Of a stretch of DNA of 22,109 nucleotides, positions 15,749 through 21,356 are shown piece after piece (position 1 is the stretch's first letter; each line of letters opens with the position of its first letter). The DNA is taken from the IMG/VR virus record IMGVR_UViG_3300036819_000337, positions 1-22,109 of that record. The stretch is one strand, 5' to 3'. Position numbers and translations under genes: made by a program. Origin of the DNA: a virus. Below the pieces are notes generated by a model. It saw nothing but the letters and a program-made list of their open reading frames with translations. It was not told the DNA's origin and made no database searches.

Positions 15749-15767
15749 GCGCGGCTGAACACCGCGC
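15749..15767 (+). promoter_or_regulatory. 5' UTR hairpin with CUGAACA loop (recombinase)
   Basis: Stem GCGCGG/CCGCGC with loop CTGAACA, beginning at the predicted transcription start. Stem bases differ from the ardC hairpin but pairing is kept. Confidence 0.58.
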
Positions 15768-15798
15768 AAGCGCAACCAACCCTACAGGATGACAACCC

Positions 15799-16488
15799 AT
15801 GACAAAGGACTCGTCGCATAGCGACGTTCACGCACCGCAGGTGCGAGCTTTTGCATATCTGCGCACGTCGAGTGCCGCCAATGTCGGCGCCGACAAGGAC
15901 TCGGACGTTCGGCAACGGCTGGCAATCCAAGCCTATGCCGACGCGAACGGGATTGAGATCGCGGCAGAGTTTTACGATGCCGGGGTAAAAGGCGCCGACG
16001 CTATCGAGACGCGACCCGGCTTTTCGGAAATGTTGGGTGAGATCGGCGCATCTGATGACGTGCGCATGATCCTAATCGAGACCGCGTCTCGATTTGCGCG
16101 CACGTTGATGGTGCAGGAAGCGGGTTTCGCCAAGCTGCAAGCAATGGGTGTGGCGCTGGTACCCGTCGATAACCCGTTTCACTTCACGGCCGATAGTGAC
16201 GACCCGATGGTGACAGCGTTTCGCCAGTTTATCGGCATCATGAACGAACTCGAAAAGGCAATGACCGTCGCCAAATTGAAAGGCGCGCGGGATCGCAAGC
16301 GAGCCGCAACCGGCCGGTGTGAGGGTAGACCGCAAGCGCCGGCACCATGCCGCGCACTGGCGACGCGTCTGCGTGGTGAGGGTCTGTCATTGAGGGTGAT
16401 TGCCGAGCGGCTTGCCGATGCCGGCTATCATGCGCCGAGCGGCAAGGTGTATGGCGCCGAGTCAGTCAAAGCGATGGTGACCGCGTAG
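15799..16488 (+). CDS. Small serine recombinase / resolvase
   Basis: 229 aa. Catalytic domain: AFAYLRTSS at 17-25 with Y20, R22 and nucleophile candidate S24 (Y-x-R-x-S motif), then DVRQRLAIQAYADANG, YDAGVKGADAIETRPGFSEML and ETASRFAR (R98/R101), all typical of resolvase-type serine recombinases. The long helix (FRQFIGIMNELEKAMTVAKLKGARDRKRA) is the dimer/arm helix. The C-terminal about 45 residues (RLRGEGLSLRVIAERLADAGYHAPSG) form an HTH. It is too short for a large serine integrase. Likely jobs are resolving multimers, inverting a segment or controlling a plasmid-like state. AGGA lies 9 nt before the ATG. Confidence 0.85.
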   Translation: MTKDSSHSDVHAPQVRAFAYLRTSSAANVGADKDSDVRQRLAIQAYADANGIEIAAEFYDAGVKGADAIETRPGFSEMLGEIGASDDVRMILIETASRFARTLMVQEAGFAKLQAMGVALVPVDNPFHFTADSDDPMVTAFRQFIGIMNELEKAMTVAKLKGARDRKRAATGRCEGRPQAPAPCRALATRLRGEGLSLRVIAERLADAGYHAPSGKVYGAESVKAMVTA

Positions 16489-16493
16489 TGCCG

Positions 16494-16527
16494 TGACCCC
16501 AGGCTAGTTTGACCCCAGGCTAGTTTG
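16494..16527. repeat. Tandem repeat of TGACCCCAGGCTAGTT, 2 copies
   Basis: Exact 16-bp units at 16494-16509 and 16510-16525, immediately after the recombinase stop. Confidence 0.9.
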
Positions 16528-16562
16528 AAAAAAACCCTGGACATGAGGCTACATGTCCAGGG
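16528..16562 (-). terminator. Leftward terminator built from the CCTGGACATG repeat
   Basis: 11-bp perfect stem (CCCTGGACATG at 16535-16545 with CATGTCCAGGG at 16552-16562), 6-nt loop, then seven T in the leftward reading. It ends the replication transcript and may also protect the convergent recombinase. Confidence 0.85.
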
Positions 16563-16627
16563 AAGGCAGCAAACAACTTCGAGGAATGCGGCTCACAGGA
16601 AATGGTCAAACCTGCGACCCGCGTTAG

Positions 16628-16633
16628 TATTTA
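16628..16633 (-). promoter_or_regulatory. Orphan TAAATA box
   Basis: Leftward CCCTAAATACTAAC in non-coding DNA, with no leftward gene close by. It may start a non-coding RNA or be chance. Confidence 0.3.
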
Positions 16634-16772
16634 GGGTGGCGGCGCAAGGGCTGGTCACGGGGCCGGGCCGGGACACAAAGTCACCCTTGGTAATCGCGTC
16701 TATCCTAAAAGAGTTAACGACTCACCCTGGACACTTTCACCTAGACAAGACACCGGAATCCGGGTCCTAGAC

Positions 16773-16816
16773 CCTGGACAAGACACACACTTATAGTGTG
16801 TGTCTGTCTGTCCAGG
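16773..16816. repeat. Long inverted repeat with 19-bp arms
   Basis: CCTGGACA plus AGACACACACT, 3-nt centre TAT, AGTGTGTGTCT, a 3-nt GTC bulge, then TGTCCAGG. The inner 11-bp arms are perfect. There is no T run after it in either direction, so it is not an ordinary terminator. Confidence 0.75.
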
Positions 16817-16844
16817 TGTCCAGGTTGACCTTTTCGAGACATTT

Positions 16845-18053
16845 TTAGTTTGTCCTGGACATGTCCAGGCCATTTTGTCCAGGGTGGTTAACTGGCATTG
16901 GTGACGCGTCCAATGGTAGTGCCCAACCGTCTACACCAACCCGAAATTCGGCGAACTCGTCACGCTTGCGGTTTAGGGTGCGCTGCACGGAATCCTTTTT
17001 CTTGCCGTACTTGTCAGCGAGGTATTCCGCCAGCTTGCCAGTCGTGACGTAGCCACCATGACCGCGCCCCATCTCTGTCAGCGCGTCTAGGATCGTGTTG
17101 CGATCGATCTTGCCGGTTGTGGCTGCCTTGGCAACCTGTGCCATTTCGGTTTCGGTACACGGTTCCAACACCAAGCTATAGCCATCGTCGGTTTTGACCT
17201 GTCGCGATTTGAGCCGGTACTTGGCGCCGTCCGGTCCTACCTTTTGATAGCGTACCTCAACCGTGATGACATGTTCGTCGCTGTCGAGATCGTGGGCATG
17301 TTCGGTAATGTACATCACCGTATCAAATCCCGCTTCAAAGGCAGACGTACCGCGACCGCCGCGCGACGTGTCTTTGCCAAGATGGGCAACCGTCAACGTG
17401 GCGCCGCCAATCTCGTCTGTGATCCGTTTCAGCATGTTGAGGTATTTGCTCGCGGTGTGGGCGCGGTCCTCATCCTCGCCATTCAGGGCACGGTTGAGGG
17501 TGTCAATGACTGTCAGCTTGGCTTTACGGCCGGCGCCTAACCACCCTTTGATGTCTGCGATGGCTTGGTCAACAACGGCCGGTTGGTTCACATAGGGTGC
17601 GCCGTGGGCAAAGATGATGTTGTCCACTTCGTAGGGTAGGAACTCATGGGCAATTTCCCATGCGCATGAGCGATTTTTCACCACGTCATCGTGACCTTCG
17701 CCAGCGAAGTAGACGACGGGTCCGGGTTCGATCACGGGCAGCGATCCGAACGCCTTGAGGGCGGTTGCGATGGCATAGGACAGGTCCAGTGCCAGGAAGC
17801 TCTTGAGGAAACTCTTAGGCGCGTAGAGGGCGTTGTGGGTGTCTTCCTGCAACAGCCCTTCGATCATATATTTGGGTGGTGGCGCGGCCTTGTCATGTTG
17901 CCGCGTCCTGAACATGCTTTTGACCGGCGCCTCGCGTTTTGGTTCGTCTTCCGGTGGTGCGAAATCGTCGTGTTCAAAGTCAAAGTCGTCTCTGAATGCG
18001 TGCCGTAGGTCGTCATCAATCTTTTGGTTGATATTGTCGTCGTTGTTGAGCAT
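16845..18053 (-). CDS. RepA-like replicative helicase/ATPase (AAA_25 type)
   Basis: 402 aa. The first 60 residues are acidic and probably disordered. The ATPase core has a Walker A-like NALYAPKSFLKSFLAL (about 75-89), where both usual glycines are replaced but K84-S85 remain, then VVYFAGEGHDDVVKNR (113-128), Walker B LTVIDTLNRAL (180-190), and TLTVAHLGKDTSRGGRGTSAFEAGFDTV (219-246), all typical of RSF1010 RepA-like hexameric helicases. A C-terminal part (HGGYVTTGKLAEYLADKYGKKKDSVQRTL) looks like a winged helix. It should unwind DNA or load replication proteins at an origin. The only start is ATG at 18053, far (18 nt) from GAGG. Its 3' end contains three iteron copies. Confidence 0.82.
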   Translation of the reverse strand: MLNNDDNINQKIDDDLRHAFRDDFDFEHDDFAPPEDEPKREAPVKSMFRTRQHDKAAPPPKYMIEGLLQEDTHNALYAPKSFLKSFLALDLSYAIATALKAFGSLPVIEPGPVVYFAGEGHDDVVKNRSCAWEIAHEFLPYEVDNIIFAHGAPYVNQPAVVDQAIADIKGWLGAGRKAKLTVIDTLNRALNGEDEDRAHTASKYLNMLKRITDEIGGATLTVAHLGKDTSRGGRGTSAFEAGFDTVMYITEHAHDLDSDEHVITVEVRYQKVGPDGAKYRLKSRQVKTDDGYSLVLEPCTETEMAQVAKAATTGKIDRNTILDALTEMGRGHGGYVTTGKLAEYLADKYGKKKDSVQRTLNRKRDEFAEFRVGVDGWALPLDASPMPVNHPGQNGLDMSRTN

Positions 18054-18077
18054 TGGTGTGTTTTGAAAGAACCTCGT

Positions 18078-18761
18078 TTAAGTTATGTTGTGCTGCTGTT
18101 TCTTGTGGAATACGAAGCGCGCCAATTCCTTGACGCAGCGGTCGCGTTCTTCGTTGCTATCAAGGTTGTGCCAGTCTGCCGGTTGATCGTCGCCGAAATA
18201 GTCACCAAACTTCATGTCGCGTTCGATAAACCAACGAAGTTCGTTTTTCAGATCGAGCCATCGTTGCAGGGCAGCGCGAGCCGCAATCGACAATGGCGCC
18301 GCGCGTGCGAGGTCGCGCCACACCATGACCAAGCCGACAAGCGGCGTATAGGCGTCGTCAACTAGGGAAGGGTTGGCGTCTATGGCTGCCGCCAGTGCCG
18401 CTATCTTGGCGTCTGTACGCGGTATTGCCCGCCGTTCTGCCTCTAGCCTGCCCCGGTACTGAACACGCTCAAAATCGTCTAGCAGGCGTCGCCATTCGGC
18501 CGGGTCCGGGTTTTGATCCCAAGCCAGGATGCCGACTAACAAATCGTGGTCGGGATGATCGTCGCGTACCGAACCGATACGCTCGGCAAGCCGGAGGATT
18601 TGTCGTCCGGTTTCTTCGTCTCGCAATGTTTGGAGCCGGTGCTGTTCATCGTCTGTCAGCTTGGGTTTCTGTGACAGGGAGTACCGCGTAAATGCATCGC
18701 GGAGTTCCGGCGCCAGACGTTGAAATGTGGGGGCGTTCGACCTAAATATGGTAGTAGTCAC
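18078..18761 (-). CDS. Unknown 227-aa protein of the replication operon
   Basis: GTG start at 18761 (MTTTIFRSNAPTFQRLAPEL). Mostly helical and charged, with ELRDAFTRYSLSQKPKLTDDEQHRLQTL, LRLAERIGSVRDD, DPAEWRRLLDDFERVQYRGRLEAERR and a C-terminal HNLDSNEERDRCVKELARFVFHKKQQHNIT. No family is recognised. It lies directly upstream of the RepA-like gene with a 24-bp gap, so a replication accessory role is plausible but unproven. GGAGG (18774-18778) is 5 nt from an ATG-TAG pair (18763-18768); the GTG comes 1 nt after that stop. A 12-codon ORF ends at the same TAG. Confidence 0.65.
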   Translation of the reverse strand: MTTTIFRSNAPTFQRLAPELRDAFTRYSLSQKPKLTDDEQHRLQTLRDEETGRQILRLAERIGSVRDDHPDHDLLVGILAWDQNPDPAEWRRLLDDFERVQYRGRLEAERRAIPRTDAKIAALAAAIDANPSLVDDAYTPLVGLVMVWRDLARAAPLSIAARAALQRWLDLKNELRWFIERDMKFGDYFGDDQPADWHNLDSNEERDRCVKELARFVFHKKQQHNIT

Positions 18762-18762
18762 T

Positions 18763-18801
18763 CTACATCCTAACCTCCGTGTTTTGGTGTTGTGTGGTCA
18801 T
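18763..18801 (-). CDS. Possible 12-residue leader peptide MTTQHQNTEVRM
   Basis: ATG at 18801 with GGAG 7 nt upstream; it ends ATG-TAG 1 nt before the GTG of the 227-aa gene, and it contains that gene's Shine-Dalgarno. Translation of the peptide could control or couple the next start. Short, so uncertain. Confidence 0.35.
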   Translation of the reverse strand: MTTQHQNTEVRM

Positions 18802-18896
18802 CTAAAATCTCCAAGTGGTGTTGTGGGTTTTGGTGTTGTTGGGTCAAGGTGTAACCGGATCGAGAGAAATCTTGATCCGGTTTTTTCATGTTCTAC
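18802..18896. other. Short gap with GT-rich direct repeats
   Basis: Imperfect copies of GTTTTGGTGTTGT (near 18781 and 18827) and a hairpin at 18853-18882. No gene is seen. Confidence 0.5.
18853..18886 (+). terminator. Rightward terminator-like hairpin
   Basis: AACCGGATC/GATCCGGTT stem, 12-nt loop, then TTTT (rightward). Both neighbours are leftward, so it would stop antisense transcription or act leftward as an attenuating hairpin. Confidence 0.6.
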
Positions 18897-19088
18897 TTAC
18901 TCGCCACGACTGAGGCGGCGTTCGACTTCCTGTGAGTCGTAGAACTTACGATTTCCGATTTTGATGGCTTGTGGCATCAGGCCACGCTTCAACCACGCAT
19001 AGTATGTCTGCTTATGGATTTTCGCCCATTCGCAGATGTATGTCGGCGACCAATAGGTGCGGCCGTCCATTTCCAGTATCCGTTGCAT
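18897..19088 (-). CDS. Small HTH DNA-binding protein (excisionase/MerR-like)
   Basis: 63 aa. YWSPTYICEWAKIHKQTYYAWLKRGLMPQAIKIGNRKFYDSQEVERRL (read in parts) has the layout of AlpA/excisionase winged helix proteins: helix, turn, recognition helix (KQTYYAWLKRG), then a wing leading to IKIGNRKFY and a final helix. Such proteins regulate transcription or direct recombinases. It is the first gene of the leftward replication operon, so it could autoregulate it, bind the iterons, or be the repressor for the paired TGTCAG operators. A TTGACA/TAAATA promoter lies 32 nt upstream. AGAGG is 14 nt before the ATG. Confidence 0.75.
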   Translation of the reverse strand: MQRILEMDGRTYWSPTYICEWAKIHKQTYYAWLKRGLMPQAIKIGNRKFYDSQEVERRLSRGE

Positions 19089-19120
19089 TTCCCTGTGTAA
19101 AACCTCTTACGCTGATGGTC

Positions 19121-19148
19121 TATTTATCCCTGTCTGCGCAAGTGTCAA
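19121..19148 (-). promoter_or_regulatory. Promoter TTGACA-N16-TAAATA of replication operon
   Basis: Leftward -35 TTGACA (19143-19148), 16-bp spacer, TAAATA (19121-19126). It is the only TAAATA box with a clear -35. The box is 32 nt from the ATG, the same distance as at terS. Confidence 0.6.
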
Positions 19149-19209
19149 CGTTAGGTACGAAAATAGTTAGCATCTGCTATTGCCTTGTGTCGAGACTGGT
19201 CTATCTGTC

Positions 19210-19224
19210 TTGGTACACTACCAA
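19210..19224. promoter_or_regulatory. Operator-like inverted repeat TTGGTA-CAC-TACCAA
   Basis: Perfect 6-bp arms, 28 bp before the ATG of the rightward operon. A candidate repressor site. Confidence 0.4.
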
Positions 19225-19251
19225 CACCACATACGAGGCATTTACCACACT

Positions 19252-19818
19252 ATGACAGACAAGATTGAAGTTCCTGACATTCAGTTGTCGCTTGCCACAT
19301 TTCTCGATTTCCACGTGTATGAGGACAATGCCGACGCACTCGACAAGTTGCGGCTCCTTATGAAAGACCATTTGCGGTTAGCGACTGCGCTTGCCGCCGT
19401 TAATGTCAAACTATTGGGCGCATCCGCGCGGCGCTGCGACGGTGGCGTGAACATCAAAGTCGATATTAAAGGTGACGCCAGATCGTTCCTGCGGTGGTTC
19501 GAGACGACGTTCGCAGGCATCAGTATCAGCGGCGGTGGTCATATCACGTACCGCAGCGATATGGCATTTTACACGAACACGGACACCGGCACCATCGGGC
19601 TTTGTTTCGATCGTCCCGAGACTAAGTACCTCGGTCTGGATTTCTTTGGTCCGGTTGATGGTCCTTATACCGCGAGCACGGAAGGCTTGGAGTTCGACGA
19701 GCGCCACGGGTGGGTCTATATCGACCAAGACGACCAATACAAGGAACAAAACGAGTCAGCCGCTGCGACACTTCATCGGCGCTTTCATGCAGTCGTCATG
19801 CAGGAAGCGGCATCATGA
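19252..19818 (+). CDS. Unknown 188-aa protein, first gene of rightward operon
   Basis: Start at ATG 19252 (MTDKIEVPDIQLSLATFLDFHVYED); an earlier in-frame start at 19180 would read through the intergenic region. Residues 1-55 are helical and acidic; DALDKLRLLMKDHLRLATALAAVNVKLLG is a long helix. The rest alternates beta segments (VNIKVDIKGDARSFLRWFETTFAGISISGGGHITYRSDMAFYTNTDTGTIGLCFDRPE) and ends with a helix (AAATLHRRFHAVVMQEAAS). No known family. It is soluble and acidic. The stop overlaps the next start (ATGA), so the two are translated together. Early control or anti-host function is possible from position. Confidence 0.6.
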   Translation: MTDKIEVPDIQLSLATFLDFHVYEDNADALDKLRLLMKDHLRLATALAAVNVKLLGASARRCDGGVNIKVDIKGDARSFLRWFETTFAGISISGGGHITYRSDMAFYTNTDTGTIGLCFDRPETKYLGLDFFGPVDGPYTASTEGLEFDERHGWVYIDQDDQYKEQNESAAATLHRRFHAVVMQEAAS

Positions 19819-20033
19819 GTAAGCTGATGGCAACGGTTATTGTAGGAGGCGACTCCTACAATATCACCACCGCGACAGGCGACGCAGACGACATTGCCGA
19901 GCTTGTCGATTATGTCACGCGGCAAGAGGTACGTCGTGATCTTGCGACGGCAGCTTGCGAGGTCGCGAACGGAACACACAACAACGCATCCGGCCTATTG
20001 CTGTCGGGTGCGGCGCCGGCCGGAAGTGCATAA
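19815..20033 (+). CDS. Unknown 72-aa protein with internal RNA hairpin
   Basis: Start at ATG 19815, overlapping the previous stop (ATGA). Sequence begins MSKLMATVIVGGDSYNITT, then DADDIAELVDYVTRQEVRRDLATAA, a helical middle. No domain is recognised. Codons 8-17 contain a perfect 11-bp hairpin with a GCGA tetraloop (19838-19863). A small terminator follows the stop. The gene is probably co-expressed with the 188-aa protein. Confidence 0.6.
   Translation: MSKLMATVIVGGDSYNITTATGDADDIAELVDYVTRQEVRRDLATAACEVANGTHNNASGLLLSGAAPAGSA
19838..19863 (+). promoter_or_regulatory. Perfect 11-bp hairpin with GCGA tetraloop inside gene
   Basis: TATTGTAGGAG, GCGA, CTCCTACAATA; the loop is of the GNRA type. 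It begins 23 nt after the start codon of the 72-aa gene. Confidence 0.75.
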
Positions 20034-20038
20034 AACAC

Positions 20039-20059
20039 GGGGGTAAAAACACCCTTTTT
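20039..20059 (+). terminator. Small terminator after 72-aa gene
   Basis: GGGT/ACCC stem (extendable by G-T pairs) with loop AAAAAC and five T, 5 bp after the stop. Short stem, so termination may be partial. Confidence 0.55.
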
Positions 20060-20090
20060 GACATGGCTCCCAAAATACGGGGGCCATGTC
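20060..20090 (+). promoter_or_regulatory. Stem-loop covering the start codon of the 95-aa gene
   Basis: 12-bp stem (GACATGGCTCCC with GGGGGCCATGTC, one G-T pair), loop AAAATAC. The ATG at 20086 lies inside the right arm. Confidence 0.7.
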
Positions 20091-20373
20091 TTTACGCTTG
20101 CCACTTCCGAAACCGCCGCCGCCGGACCCGTGCCGTTCATTGTCTGATGAACCACCGTTGCCAGTGCTGCAACGGTTGTTGCGTTATTACGGGTTGGAGA
20201 CAAATTTCCAATTAAGTAACAAGTACACCGGCAAACCTGTGTGGCGCGATGTCATCACGATTTGTGGGTATCGCATCCGGCATGAGGACGCGGTGTATGT
20301 GGTCTGCTACAAAGAATGGCCGTGGGAGCGCCGACCGAAACCGAGGGAGCCGATTATCTCCCTTTTCGACTAA
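20086..20373 (+). CDS. Unknown 95-aa protein
   Basis: MSLRLPLPKPPPPDPCRSLS, then helix VLQRLLRYYGLE, then beta-rich WRDVITICGYRIRHEDAVYVVCYKEWPWERRP. Pro-rich N-terminus. No family is recognised. Its ATG is buried in a hairpin and no ordinary Shine-Dalgarno is seen, so expression may depend on RNA refolding. It lies 11 bp before the next gene. Confidence 0.55.
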   Translation: MSLRLPLPKPPPPDPCRSLSDEPPLPVLQRLLRYYGLETNFQLSNKYTGKPVWRDVITICGYRIRHEDAVYVVCYKEWPWERRPKPREPIISLFD

Positions 20374-20384
20374 ATCCCAACGTC

Positions 20385-20762
20385 ATGGCATACAGCGAAG
20401 CGGTGCTACAAAAGATCAACGAGTCGATGCGTGTAGCATTGGATATTGCGGAGCGCACTGCGATACAGCGTGCGCTTGTCCAAGAGCATTACCGTCGCAA
20501 CCCGCCTCAAGCTGTTGAGTACCCGCCGGGTTACATAGACTTTGATTGCATTATAGTGGTGCCGGAGTTGACGCGACGGAACCGACGTTATCGGCCGTAT
20601 CAGCGGATAAACGCGGCGCGCCGGCAATACATACGGGCGGTGATCCGCAAGCATTCTGCCACCATGACATATACCGCGATTGCCGGGATGCTGAACGTAT
20701 CAGTGACGACGGTTCAACGGCACGCTAGGCGGATCGCTGACTGGCGCACGTCTCAAGAGTAG
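20385..20762 (+). CDS. HTH-containing protein, 125 aa
   Basis: Start at ATG 20385 (MAYSEAVLQKINES); an in-frame start at 20316 would overlap the previous gene. The N-terminal helical part has VLQKINESMRVALDIAERTAIQRALVQEHYRR. The C-terminal part YIRAVIRKHSATMTYTAIAGMLNVSVTTVQRHARRIADW is a classic helix-turn-helix, with recognition helix VSVTTVQRHARRI. It could be a transcription factor for the phage. Its last 63 bp overlap the convergent gene's end. The basic segment ELTRRNRRYRPYQRINAARR precedes the HTH. Confidence 0.7.
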   Translation: MAYSEAVLQKINESMRVALDIAERTAIQRALVQEHYRRNPPQAVEYPPGYIDFDCIIVVPELTRRNRRYRPYQRINAARRQYIRAVIRKHSATMTYTAIAGMLNVSVTTVQRHARRIADWRTSQE

Positions 20763-21356
20763 TGACTCCACCGTCTCAAGGGTCATGACACCGCGCTTGC
20801 CATCCGATGTTGTTATCTTCGTCGACTCTGCCAGCGGATCGCGGTTGATATGAACCGGCGCCGGCTGCCCTTCGTCGAGTATCCACACCACGTACTGAGC
20901 GCCGGGCGGTAGGTCGTCATCATCGTTTGCCACGGCCGGCGCCGGATCGTCTGGCACTACCACCTTAGCGACGGGTGGGTTATGAGCCTTGCGGTAGGAT
21001 CGCCAGACGGCGGACGGGTGGTTGAGTTTGACCAGCCGTTTCGGGTCCAGGGTGGCACGCCATGCCTCTACCTCCGGCAAGTCGTGCATGAGGTCGAGCA
21101 ACCGCGACCGTGCCGCCGCGTCCAGCACGCGGGCATCATCAAAGCCGTGATCCTTAAGCCATAGGCCGAACGGCTTGCTGTAGCGCCGTCCTGCGCCCTT
21201 GGCACTGGTCAGGCCAAGCGACTGCAATAGCCGCTGTTGCTCGGTATAGATCGGGGCGCCGATGACCTGCCAATTGGCCCATGTAGACGCCTTGCCGATT
21301 GCACGGAACGCCTCTTGCGCGCGCCGGATTATGTCGGGGGTTGCATCGTCCGTCAT
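20700..21356 (-). CDS. Rhizobiales-type hypothetical protein, 218 aa
   Basis: Start at ATG 21356 (MTDDATPDIIRRAQEAFRAIG) rather than 21386, with AGGC just upstream. The segment ASTWANWQVIGAPI, then SAKGAGRRYSKPFGLWLKDHGFDDARVLDAAARSRLLDLMHDLPEVEAWRATLDPKRLVKLNHPSAVWRSY (in parts) matches, from memory, a helical protein frequent in Rhizobiales genomes and phages ('W..W..ig..l', 'GrrY..afg.WL...gf..id...Rs.Ll......ieaWR.tL....r..lnHP..v.r.w'). Function not known to me. The C-terminal part is acidic and probably loosely ordered. It overlaps the opposite-strand gene by 63 bp. Confidence 0.65.
   Translation of the reverse strand: MTDDATPDIIRRAQEAFRAIGKASTWANWQVIGAPIYTEQQRLLQSLGLTSAKGAGRRYSKPFGLWLKDHGFDDARVLDAAARSRLLDLMHDLPEVEAWRATLDPKRLVKLNHPSAVWRSYRKAHNPPVAKVVVPDDPAPAVANDDDDLPPGAQYVVWILDEGQPAPVHINRDPLAESTKITTSDGKRGVMTLETVESLLLRRAPVSDPPSVPLNRRH

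Larger units (their letters stand above)
16489..16844. other. Non-coding repeat block, candidate origin or partition site
   Basis: 356 bp between convergent genes. It contains a 16-bp tandem duplication, six of the nine CCTGGACA-type repeats of the cluster, a leftward terminator, an orphan TAAATA and a long inverted repeat. An 81-codon frame here is not supported. Confidence 0.55.
16535..16884. repeat. Nine CCTGGACA/TGTCCAGG repeats (iteron-like)
   Basis: Forward copies start near 16536, 16726, 16773 and 16854; reverse copies near 16552, 16809, 16817, 16862 and 16876. The pair at 16854-16869 is a perfect 16-bp palindrome. The last three copies lie inside the 3' end of the RepA-like gene. The arrangement beside a replication ATPase gene suggests binding sites for a replication or partition protein. 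Confidence 0.7.

Noticed and set aside
16525-16770. 81-codon plus-strand ORF in the repeat block
   Set aside because: It runs through the terminator hairpin and repeats and has no ribosome site or recognisable protein features.
16535-16884. CRISPR array
   Set aside because: The repeats are 8 bp, in both orientations and irregularly spaced; no spacers of constant size.
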